A stretch of DNA of 7,610 nucleotides from Acidobacteriota bacterium (GCA_023265215.1 JAHFUH010000260.1:1-7610); one strand, 5' to 3'; positions 1 to 5,956 are shown, counted from the first letter of the stretch. Notes: generated from the letters alone by a model not told the origin. A program made the numbers and translations.

Positions 1-227
1 AAGTAGGCCAGAGAGCGAATGGGAGACAATGGGGGCATGTCGGGAGATCTGAATAGCCTTCTCGCCGATCCAAGTAGAAGGGCGGCTTCGACAGTGGACA
101 GGTTGATTCCGCGTTTATACAGTTCGATCGCACTTCTCCTGTCATTCGGAGTTGTTCTGGCGGGCGTTTCGGGAAGTTGACGATAGAGATTCAGAACGTC
201 CGTTACAAAATCATCAACGCTGGTCAT
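1..227 (-). CDS. Small IS21-associated accessory protein, HTH-like (partial, runs off left edge)
   Basis: An open frame of 75 codons starts at ATG 227-225 and reaches the window edge without a stop. The protein begins MTSVDDFVTDVLNLYRQLPE and later has ELYKRGINLSTVEAALLLGS, which looks like a short helix-turn-helix, then a Pro-rich PPLSPIRSLAY stretch. From memory, the PPIRSLAY-type ending is typical of a small ORF placed after istB in some IS21 elements; its function is unknown. The start is firm: ATG overlaps the istB stop as ATGA, and a GGAGG ribosome site (236-240) lies 8 bases upstream inside istB. This indicates translational coupling. It could bind element ends or regulate transposition, but that is a guess. 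Confidence 0.7.
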   Translation of the reverse strand, partial: MTSVDDFVTDVLNLYRQLPETPARTTPNDRRSAIELYKRGINLSTVEAALLLGSARRLFRSPDMPPLSPIRSLAY

Positions 228-1003
228 TTCTTTTTCCTCCGTGTTGCAGCTTCTAATTCGCTTTCGCGCAGACGATAACTTTCGCCCTCGATTTTGGTGA
301 CATCGGCGTGATGTGTCAGTCGGTCCACAAGCGTGACAATGCAGGAAGCGTTAGGAAACACTTCGTTCCATTCTTTAAATCCGCGATTTGTGGTTACAAT
401 AAGAGATCGGCGTTCATAACGGCGATTGACTATCTCGTAGAGCAAGTCTGCGGCATTGTCGTCATAGGACAGATACCCGACCTCATCGATGCAAAGTAGT
501 CCAGCGTTCCCGTAGGTGCGCAGCTTTCTTCTTCGAGCGGAAGCGGATTCGCACTGCAGATCTTCTATCAATGCGGAAGCGGAGCGAAACAAGACGGAGT
601 AGCCAGCCAGGATGGCTGCATGGCAGATATTTTTTGCAATCATGGATTTTCCCAGGCCATTCTGGCCGATCATGATCAGATTGCGTGCTTCTTTGATGAA
701 GTCCAGTGCGAAGGCGCGTTCGACCACGTCTCGTTCAATTTTCTTTGGCCAATCCCAGTCGAAATCGGCCATGGGTTTGAATCTCTGGATTCCGGACAGG
801 CTCAGGCGTCGTTCCAGGCTTCTACGGGAACGATCTTCCGTTTCTATTTCCGATAATTGTTCGAGCAACATGTGCGGCGACCATCGTCCAGTTGTGGCGC
901 GAGCTATAAAATCGTCGAGATTTTGTGAGATTGCCCGTAGTCCGATTTTGTCGAGTTTGGAATGCAGGTCATTGTTCGGTGGAATCATCTTTGGCAAGGT
1001 CAT
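224..1003 (-). CDS. istB: IstB, AAA+ ATPase helper of IS21 transposition
   Basis: A 259-residue protein of normal IstB length. IstB proteins are AAA+ ATPases related to DnaC that load onto target DNA and recruit or activate the IstA transposase. Visible motifs are Walker A GQNGLGKS (113-120; most members have GPPGxGKT), Walker B LLCIDEVG (169-176), the sensor-1 motif VTTNRGF (203-209) and a conserved VDRLTHHADV segment (226-235) with the likely arginine finger. The N-terminal helical region (1-90) fits the IstA-contacting part. The ATG at 1003 has GGAG about 9 bases upstream and lies 35 bases inside the 3' end of istA, in another frame, so translation is probably coupled. The frame is intact, so IstB may still be made although its transposase is broken. 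Confidence 0.95.
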   Translation of the reverse strand: MTLPKMIPPNNDLHSKLDKIGLRAISQNLDDFIARATTGRWSPHMLLEQLSEIETEDRSRRSLERRLSLSGIQRFKPMADFDWDWPKKIERDVVERAFALDFIKEARNLIMIGQNGLGKSMIAKNICHAAILAGYSVLFRSASALIEDLQCESASARRRKLRTYGNAGLLCIDEVGYLSYDDNAADLLYEIVNRRYERRSLIVTTNRGFKEWNEVFPNASCIVTLVDRLTHHADVTKIEGESYRLRESELEAATRRKKK

Positions 1004-2464
1004 CGTATGTCTCCAGGTTATGAGGTGTAACGGAAAAGTTTTCCAGTTCCGGGTGACGGGACAGGTCCACCGGAGGCAGCGTCCGTCGCTTATTTAAGCG
1101 GCGTCGCTGGTTGAGAATAAACTCGACCGAGGAAGCCCGCGGTGTTTTGCGTTCAAGGGCTTCGCAAACAGCAGCACGTAGTTCTCCGGCTCCATATAGA
1201 TCCAGGAGATTCAGCAGTTCGGTGGTTTGCCGGCTGGCGGACTCGCCGCGAGCAAAGGCGGCATCGAGCAGGGTTTCACTTTCGGGAACGGCCTGCGAAA
1301 GCCGACTTCCGCGGGTGGAACCTAAAGCCTTTCTTTTTTCTTTCAGCAACTCTTGTTGGTGCTCCGGATTAAGAACCGGCTGTCCGCGATCGTATGAGCG
1401 GCAATGACGGGCAATCTCCTTGTTTCCATCGAGGATGCGGATCGTGGATTCGGAAGCTGCAAGCATAAGATTCTTTCGCTTGTCGAGGGCATCCGGAGGT
1501 ATTGAGTAGTCATTGAGATCAAAGCGCACGTAAATGGTTTTGCCCGGCCTCAGTGGAACAAGAAGATCAGAATCGAATCGATGTGCAGGCAGAGGCAGCA
1601 ACCGAGGCCTTTCTTCCGCGAAAGCCTCAGCCACCTTGCGGCGATCATCACCCGGCCACGCACGGTTATGCGCTTCACGGTTGCGCCATTCAAGAGCCTG
1701 TCGGTTGAAATCTTCCAGAGTTGTGAATGGACGGGCGGCAAAGAAGGATTCTCGTATATACCGGATGACTCGTTCAACGCGCCCCTTTTATTGCCGGCGC
1801 CAACCTGACAAGGACGGGCTTCAAAGTGATAATGAGCGCATAGTTCCAAGTACCTGGGGTGGAAGTGAATGGCGTCCCCGCGCCGCTCAAGCACTACGCT
1901 GCGTAAATTATCGCAAAGCAGTATTCTTGGAAAACCCTGCCAGTCCTCAAAAGCATGAATGTGACCGCGCAGAAAACTTTCCAGCCGCTGGTCGAAGAAG
2001 AACTCCAGATACAACGCCCGGGAATAAGAAAGCGTGATTACAAAACAGGAAAGCCGACGGCGCGCGCGACCGACTGCGACTTCTCCAAAATGCGCCCAAT
2101 CCACTTGTCCTTGTTCGCCAGGGAAAGTATGCAGCCGAAGAAAGGCCTCCCTATGAACAGGGCGTATGCATGCAACAAATCGGCGCAATTGCACAATGCT
2201 GCCGTTATATCCGCGATCCCGGATCATCTGGAAAATCCGCGTCGCTCGCAGCCGTGGATGTTGAACGAGAATGGCACGAATGAAATCAGCATAAGAATCG
2301 GTTGCACTGGGCCGCAGAGTTTTGGCGCTGTTGAATCGATCGGTTTCAACGGCAAGGCCGACTGTTTCCGGATGTAATCCAAGTTCGCGAGCAATGGTGC
2401 CGATTTTCCAATGCTCAACATAGAACAAACGTCGAATCCGGGCTCGCGTCTCCACGTCAATCAT
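969..2464 (-). pseudogene. istA: IstA, IS21-family DDE transposase, split by a one-base frameshift
   Basis: Two overlapping frames together give a near complete IstA of about 498 residues. The first begins MIDVETRARIRRLFYVEHWK at ATG 2464 and holds the N-terminal HTH (WKIGTIARELGLHPETVG, residues 19-36) and two catalytic aspartates, D122 (QVDWAHF) and D185 (LLCDNLR). After N225 the frame drifts into an unrelated tail ending at 1550. The correct continuation, KGRVERVIRYIRESFFAARP, lies one frame over and carries the catalytic Glu (codon 1775-1773), then the beta-barrel and C-terminal parts ending ETYDDLAKDDSTEQ at 969. Around 1789, GGC AAT AAA AGG should read GGC AAT xAA AAG, so one base is missing. 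The start is set by a strong GGAGGTGA site. The site A4G4 is no canonical slippery heptamer, so I call decay, though an assembly error is possible. Confidence 0.9.
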
Positions 2465-2469
2465 GAAAA

Positions 2470-2477
2470 TCACCTCC
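2470..2477 (-). promoter_or_regulatory. Ribosome binding site of istA containing the upstream stop codon
   Basis: On the minus strand GGAGGTGA sits 5 bases before the istA ATG (2464-2462). Its last three bases, TGA (2472-2470), are the stop codon of the upstream Cys-rich ORF. A ribosome finishing the first ORF therefore stops on the istA Shine-Dalgarno sequence. This arrangement favours the ATG at 2464 over the longer in-frame start at 2527. Confidence 0.85.
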
Positions 2478-2898
2478 GTATATGAAATGGATTCACAAAC
2501 CGGCTTGTTCGGCCGCAAACGATGCAATACGGCACTCCGGGAGCATGAATCACTTGTTTGCTGCCAATGCAGGCAGCGACCGGCGGAGAAATTGCCGGCG
2601 AGATGATAGTGACAGCGGAAACTTCGTTATTGGAACCTTGATCCATAACGGAAATTGATGCCGCTCGTTGTCGATACGCTTTCTGTCGGTCTTTTTGATC
2701 CAGCTTCCCTTCAGGAGTTCTTCGGTGTCGAAGGTTTGCAGCCCGACGCTGCTCCCGGCGTGCTTTGCTGCGGCACTGGTCGCTGCAATAACTGTGACCC
2801 CGATCGCAGCGGCGGCAAATCCAGAATATCGTTCTACACTCGAACCAGCGGCAAACCCTTTGACGCAGGACATCTTCAGCAACTTGTCTCATGCTCAC
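2470..2898 (-). CDS. Small Cys-rich, zinc-finger-like IS21 accessory protein
   Basis: A protein of 142 residues (GTG start at 2898) or 140 residues (ATG at 2892; a GGGTGA stretch lies just upstream of that ATG, so the start is uncertain). Residues 16-42 contain six cysteines, C16-x4-C21-x6-C28-x2-C31-x6-C38-x3-C42, as VCRWFEC, WICRRCDRGHSYCSDQC, followed by a very basic stretch RSKARREQRRAANLRHRR and the segment TPEGKLDQKDRQKAYRQR. A further CxxC (PYCIVC, 123-128) is near the C-terminus. The pattern suggests a zinc-binding nucleic-acid-binding protein. From memory, proteins with CDRGxxYCSxxCRxxAR precede istA in some IS21 elements; no function is known to me. The stop codon lies in the istA ribosome site. 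Confidence 0.75.
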   Translation of the reverse strand: MSMRQVAEDVLRQRVCRWFECRTIFWICRRCDRGHSYCSDQCRSKARREQRRAANLRHRRTPEGKLDQKDRQKAYRQRAASISVMDQGSNNEVSAVTIISPAISPPVAACIGSKQVIHAPGVPYCIVCGRTSRFVNPFHIRR

Positions 2899-2929
2899 CC
2901 GAAGGCGAGACTGGACAAAAGCTGCCGAA

Positions 2930-2955
2930 AATGTCAGCTTAATGGCGGCTAATTA
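2930..2955. repeat. Probable terminal region of the IS21-type element
   Basis: Just outside the first IS ORF the plus strand reads TGTCAGCTTAATGGCGGCTA (2932-2951). IS21 elements carry several transposase-binding repeats starting with or containing TGTCA near their ends, and this segment is the only candidate here. The matching end lies beyond the left edge, so repeat pairing and the exact border could not be checked. Confidence 0.4.
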
Positions 2956-2960
2956 GATGA

Positions 2961-3021
2961 CCTCTCGAAAGAGAGGATTTGCCAATGGACCCCGGTCGGT
3001 GGCACGAGCGGGGTCTCCTCT
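2961..3021 (+). other. Two mutually exclusive hairpins between the IS and the permease remnant
   Basis: A perfect small hairpin CCTCTC-GAAA-GAGAGG occupies 2961-2976. A second structure pairs GACCCCG (2988-2994) with CGGGGTC (3009-3015), and it can be extended by AGAGGA (2972-2977) pairing with TCCTCT (3016-3021). The GAGAGG strand is shared, so the first hairpin and the extended second stem exclude each other, as in attenuators. I do not match it to a known riboswitch class. No gene is supportable between 2956 and 3128. Confidence 0.4.
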
Positions 3022-3128
3022 GCTCAACCTTCCCCAAGAGACTACATGAAGATGATTAGTGACTTAACGCCTGCGGCGGATGATGCTGAGGGTGTTTATT
3101 CCGGCGAGTGTTCAGATAAATACGTTTT

Positions 3129-3689
3129 GTGATGATCGATGACATAACTGTGAAGCGGCATTCCCATCATGGGTTTGGCGGCTACGATTTGCACACGGAC
3201 CAGATATTTTCGGACCAGGTCGCAGAGCTATTCAGCAATGTCGTGGCCCTTGCAGAAAAGGCAGGCAAGCATGTTGAATTGCTGGTGGTTCCGGAAAGCG
3301 ATTATAACCGTGCAACCATAGAAGTGGCGCAACAGCTCCACTCAAGCCTTGTCGTTATGGGTTTATCCGCGAAAATGGCTCCATCGGAGCAGGCAAAAGC
3401 TTTTGGAGATGCCTGGGAATTCTTGCCCCATCCCAGGCCGCAGCTTTCACTGGAAATTCTCGATCAACCGAATGGAAAACAGCTTTTCTTTAACCTTGGG
3501 CCTCATCCGCCCAGGCTTTGGCCCGAAGACATTGATTTTCTGCATCGGCTATGGCGTGAGATTTCGGAACTCGGACTTGGATATAAGGTGCATCACCGCG
3601 ATGTTGTTCGAGTTGCATTACGGCGTCTTGAATCCGATAAAACAACGGAAGAGCCAATTGAAACCCTAGACGCAAGAGCATTACAGTAA
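3129..3689 (+). pseudogene. C-terminal tail remnant of an APC-type amino acid permease with universal-stress-like domain
   Basis: The frame gives 186 soluble residues with no membrane segment. Stretches such as LFSNVVALAEKAGKHVELLV, SSLVVMGLSAKMAPSEQAKA, FGDAWEFLPHPRPQLSLEIL, NLGPHPPRLWPEDIDFLHRLW and YKVHHRDVVRVALRRLE match, from memory, the cytoplasmic C-terminal domain that follows the 12-helix part of a class of APC-superfamily transporters. That whole membrane part is missing. An in-frame stop (3117-3119) closes the frame upstream, and the GTG/ATG at 3129-3134 has no convincing ribosome site. The flanking IS21-type element suggests a transposition-linked deletion. It might still be expressed as a stand-alone USP-like protein, but I consider it debris. 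Its stop is only 3 bases before the palindrome of the glnB control region. Confidence 0.7.
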
Positions 3690-3692
3690 TGT

Positions 3693-3719
3693 GATATGAT
3701 AATTATATAATTACATATC
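3693..3719. promoter_or_regulatory. Near-perfect AT-rich palindrome, candidate enhancer site for the glnB promoter
   Basis: GATATG (3693-3698) pairs with CATATC (3714-3719), and the inner TAATTATATAATTA (3700-3713) is a perfect 14-bp palindrome; only A3699 is unpaired. The centre is about 141 bases upstream of the predicted sigma-54 transcription start, a usual distance for enhancer-binding activators. It matches neither the NtrC consensus (TGCACC-N5-GGTGCA) nor the NifA one (TGT-N10-ACA). The high AT content makes chance palindromes more likely. It could instead be a weak terminator. Confidence 0.4.
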
Positions 3720-3771
3720 CGTTTATATTCAAGTCTTTTGCTTTTTGGGTTGTTTTCTCCGAGCCTTTTAT

Positions 3772-3784
3772 TATCAAACATTTA
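3772..3784 (+). promoter_or_regulatory. Candidate IHF binding site
   Basis: TATCAAACATTTA fits the IHF consensus WATCAA-N4-TTR at every fixed position. It is centred near -69 relative to the predicted start, between the palindrome and the sigma-54 promoter, exactly where IHF bends DNA in NtrC- and NifA-type promoters. A T-rich tract precedes it. The consensus is short, so position is the stronger argument. Confidence 0.5.
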
Positions 3785-3820
3785 GAGGCTTCAGCCAAAT
3801 ACCCCAAATGGTTAAATCAT

Positions 3821-3836
3821 TGGCATGATCATTGCA
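3821..3836 (+). promoter_or_regulatory. Sigma-54 (RpoN) promoter of the PII gene
   Basis: TGGCATGATCATTGCA matches the sigma-54 consensus TGGCACG-N4-TTGCW with one change. The invariant GG (3822-3823) and GC (3834-3835) have the correct spacing. It predicts a start near 3847 and a 5' leader of about 54 bases before the ATG at 3901. Sigma-54 control fits a nitrogen-regulated PII gene and requires an AAA+ activator. Confidence 0.85.
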
Positions 3837-3900
3837 ACATCGAAGTACGGCTGCGAGGGAATCGCGCCATCACGAATTATGGTTTTAAAAGGTGAATGCC

Positions 3901-4239
3901 ATGAAAATGATTTTAGCAATAGTCCGTCCCGATCGCCTGGAAGAAATCCAGACGGCGCTGAATGACATTGGCGTATCAGGAATGATGGTAACAGAAGGTC
4001 TTGGCTTAGGTGATCAGAAAGGGCATCCAAAGCGCTACCGAGGACTCGAATACAGTGTCAAAATGCTGGCAAAGATAAGAATTGAGATTGCGGTTGCTGA
4101 TTGTCAATCCGACGAAGTGGTCGATGCTATCCGCAAATCCGCTTATACAGGATCCATTGGTGATGGGAAAATATTCGTCTATGCCCTTGAGGAATCCGTT
4201 CGGGTTAGAACTGGAGAAATGAGCGAGGCTGCGCTTTAG
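3901..4239 (+). CDS. glnB: PII nitrogen regulatory protein (GlnB/GlnK family)
   Basis: A 112-residue protein, the same length as E. coli GlnB and GlnK. PII trimers sense ATP/ADP and 2-oxoglutarate and control ammonium transporters, glutamine synthetase adenylylation or transcription regulators. Conserved marks are MKMILAIVRPDRLEEI at the N-terminus, the T-loop with Q39, GH (41-42), Y46, Y51 (uridylylation site) and K58, the B-loop YTGSIGDGKIFVY (80s to 92), and the C-terminal VRTGEMSEAAL. Oddities are L49 in YRGLEY, where the signature expects Ala or Ser, and Ser for Lys in TGKIGDGKIF. The ATG at 3901 is chosen over the GTG at 3892 because AGGTGA (3890-3895) lies 5 bases upstream of the ATG. 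The ADEAAL-like end and sigma-54 promoter lean toward GlnK, but no amtB follows. Confidence 0.95.
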   Translation: MKMILAIVRPDRLEEIQTALNDIGVSGMMVTEGLGLGDQKGHPKRYRGLEYSVKMLAKIRIEIAVADCQSDEVVDAIRKSAYTGSIGDGKIFVYALEESVRVRTGEMSEAAL

Positions 4240-4244
4240 GAGCC

Positions 4245-4282
4245 TGTCACAGAATTATTGATTGTCCGATATTTTAGTGACA
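4245..4282. repeat. Inverted repeat TGTCAC/GTGACA after glnB
   Basis: TGTCAC (4245-4250) and GTGACA (4277-4282) are perfect 6-bp inverted repeats separated by 26 AT-rich bases, starting 5 bases after the glnB stop. They could mark a decayed mobile-element end or be accidental. There is no U-run, so it is not a convincing terminator. Confidence 0.3.
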
Positions 4283-4341
4283 TCCATTATATTCCCGTTC
4301 CCGGCCCCTGAGGCGAATGAGAATAGCCCCCAGCGAGAGCT

Positions 4342-4407
4342 CCATAAGAGCTAACTTAACGATCGCCGCTACGCGGCTCACGTAAAATATTAAGTTAACG
4401 CTTATGG
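4342..4407. repeat. 18-bp imperfect inverted repeat with nested GC hairpin
   Basis: Left arm CCATAAGAGCTAACTTAA (4342-4359) and right arm TTAAGTTAACGCTTATGG (4390-4407) pair at 16 of 18 positions. Inside, GCCGC (4365-4369) and GCGGC (4373-4377) form a second hairpin with a 3-base loop. Outside, CCGGCC (4301-4306) can pair with GGCCGG (4414-4419). The layered symmetry suggests a folded RNA, a palindromic repeat element or a mobile-element remnant rather than a normal intergenic spacer. No family is recognised. Confidence 0.6.
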
Positions 4408-4419
4408 GCGTGAGGCCGG

Positions 4420-4450
4420 GGTTGCAGCTGCCCGGCTGATGCTGCAGACC
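4420..4450. repeat. Stem-loop 50 bases upstream of the activator gene
   Basis: GGTTGCAGC (4420-4428) pairs with GCTGCA-g-ACC (4441-4450), giving 9 pairs with one bulged G and a 12-base loop. It belongs to the same palindrome-rich intergenic block. It could act as a terminator for upstream transcription, but no T-run follows. Confidence 0.4.
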
Positions 4451-4498
4451 TTGCATAGGATTTAACTAATTCTTAATCCGGCAGATTCCATATATTCC

Positions 4499-5914
4499 AT
4501 GAATGAAGAACAAGGCAATGGGCTGAGTTGGATTCAGAGGGAAATGCGAGTAGTACAACTGCTATTCGACATTTCGCAGTCGTTGAATAGAAGCCTGAGA
4601 ATTGAAGAATGCTTGCAGCCTATTTTAGGCAGGATGGCAGAGCAAGTGGGCATGGTGAGGGGCTTTATCGCCATTATGAATCGAGAAACGAATGAGAAGG
4701 ATCTCCAAATAGTTTATGGATTAACGAGTGAAGATGGGGCGAAAAATCGATGCAGGTTGGTAAAAAGAGTAACGGAGAAAGTTATAGAAACAGGAACACC
4801 CGCAATTGTTGAAAAAGCATCCGGAGAACCGCGTTATCTCGACCAGGCTTGGTTGCAGAAAAAGGGCTGGAACAGAAATGACATTGCTTTCATTTGCGTC
4901 CCAATTCACAACAGCACTGGCATTATCGGGGCTATAGGCGCAGACCGACTGTTCGCAAACGAGTTTTCAATCGATGAAGATGTACACCTTCTTACGATCG
5001 TTTCATCGCTCCTGGCGGAAGCCATTGAAATTCGATGGGAGGTGCGTGAGCGGGAGCGCGTGTTGCAAGAAGAAAAGGAGCGTTTGCAAAGAGAGCTTTT
5101 GGATCATTTCAAGTCAAATAAAATCATTGGCAACTCTCGTGCAATTTCGCAGGTTCAGAGGCTTATAAAACAAGTCTCCTCCAGTCGGGCTCATGTGCTC
5201 ATAACCGGAGAAAGCGGAGTGGGCAAGGAACTGGTGGCAGAGGAAATCCATGTGAATAGCTCAAGAGCCTGTAAGCCTTTTATCAGAGTAAATCTGGCCG
5301 CTCTTCCTCAAAACATGATCGAAAGCGAATTGTTCGGTCATGAGCGCGATCCATTTGCCGGAGCTGCCTCCATGCGCAAAGGAAGTCTGGAAGCCGCCGA
5401 CAAGGGGACGCTGTTTCTGGATGAGATTGGCATTTTGCCCTTGGCGACTCAAGCCAAACTTCTTCGAGTCCTGCAGGAAAAAGAATCTGAACGACTGGGT
5501 GGCGATGCAACCATCAATGTTGACGTACGTATAATTGCGGCTACGGATCGGAATCTTGAGAAATCAATTCAAAATTTCCAATTCCGGCTGGACCTCTATT
5601 TTCGCCTGAATGTTTTTCCTATCTTTGTGCCGCCGCTTCGCGAGCGCAAGACGGACATTTCATTGTTGGCGGACTATTTTGTTGAGCGGGCCGGCAAAAA
5701 ACATGACAAGACCATCCGCAGGATTTCCATTGCTGCAATCGATAGGATGATGCGCTATGAATGGCCGGGAAATGTCAGGGAACTTGAAAATTGCATCGAA
5801 AGGGCGGTTCTCTTAAGCACAGACGGTGTAATTCATGGACATCATCTGCCACTCTCGCTCCAGACTCCAGAGGGAACTGGCGCCCATCCGCCTTGTAACC
5901 TGCAAGCTTTTTAG
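4499..5914 (+). CDS. NifA-like GAF-AAA+ sigma-54 activator lacking its DNA-binding domain
   Basis: A 471-residue protein. A GAF sensor domain (about 16-178) has NifA-like PRYLDQAWLQ and FICVPIHNSTGIIGAIGADR; a charged coiled-coil linker spans 178-205. The AAA+ domain (207-445) has Walker A GESGVGKE (237-244), Walker B GTLFLDE (303-309), ERLGG with the likely arginine finger, RIIAATDRNL, LYFRLNVFPIFVPPLRER and WPGNVRELENCIERA (422-436). Two defects stand out. The sigma-54 contact loop GAFTGA reads DPFAGA (284-289), and the protein stops right after the post-AAA linker (LQTPEGTGAHPPCNLQAF), so the Fis-type C-terminal HTH is missing. No HTH is found downstream in any frame. The ATG at 4499 has no Shine-Dalgarno; M16 follows AGAGG and may be the true start. 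It lies 259 bases after the PII gene. Confidence 0.85.
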   Translation: MNEEQGNGLSWIQREMRVVQLLFDISQSLNRSLRIEECLQPILGRMAEQVGMVRGFIAIMNRETNEKDLQIVYGLTSEDGAKNRCRLVKRVTEKVIETGTPAIVEKASGEPRYLDQAWLQKKGWNRNDIAFICVPIHNSTGIIGAIGADRLFANEFSIDEDVHLLTIVSSLLAEAIEIRWEVRERERVLQEEKERLQRELLDHFKSNKIIGNSRAISQVQRLIKQVSSSRAHVLITGESGVGKELVAEEIHVNSSRACKPFIRVNLAALPQNMIESELFGHERDPFAGAASMRKGSLEAADKGTLFLDEIGILPLATQAKLLRVLQEKESERLGGDATINVDVRIIAATDRNLEKSIQNFQFRLDLYFRLNVFPIFVPPLRERKTDISLLADYFVERAGKKHDKTIRRISIAAIDRMMRYEWPGNVRELENCIERAVLLSTDGVIHGHHLPLSLQTPEGTGAHPPCNLQAF

Positions 5915-5956
5915 GTTTCGCGCATTGCTGAATATCGCATCACCTGAAAGCTGAAA

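Larger units (their letters stand above)
1..2955 (-). mobile_element. IS21-family insertion sequence, four-ORF type, left part off window
   Basis: Four minus-strand ORFs follow one another with overlaps: a Cys-rich small protein, an IstA transposase, an IstB ATPase and a small HTH-like protein. IstA plus IstB is diagnostic of the IS21 family; the two accessory ORFs belong to a subgroup I recognise from memory. The promoter-proximal end lies near 2930-2955, where the minus strand reads TTAGCCGCCATTAAGCTGAC just ahead of the first ORF; I could not fix the exact terminal base or a target duplication. The other end is beyond position 1, so terminal inverted repeats cannot be matched. The copy is probably non-autonomous because istA is frameshifted. 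Confidence 0.85.

Noticed and set aside
1785..1790. Programmed frameshift making full IstA
   Set aside because: The site T-AAA-AGG does not fit an X-XXY-YYZ slippery heptamer, no obvious stimulatory structure was seen, and IS21 transposases are normally made from one frame.
2224..2460. Alternative minus-strand ORF of 78 codons inside istA
   Set aside because: It lies in another frame of the well-supported transposase sequence; a shadow ORF.
3045..3131. 28-codon plus-strand ORF starting MKMISDLTPAADD
   Set aside because: Short, weak ribosome site and no recognisable similarity; likely chance.
4342..4407. Integron attC site
   Set aside because: The nested hairpin and AAC/GTT ends look similar, but the outer 7-mers do not form a matching RYYYAAC / GTTRRRY pair, and no integrase or cassette-like gene is present.
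4440..4455. Sigma-54 promoter upstream of the activator gene (TGCTGCAGACCTTGCA)
   Set aside because: The TTGCA part fits, but the invariant GG at -24 is GC, so it is not supported.
4274..4456. Minus-strand 60-codon ORF across the palindromic spacer
   Set aside because: No recognisable domain, no clear ribosome site, and it is generated largely by the inverted repeats. A transposase C-terminal remnant cannot be excluded but is unsupported.
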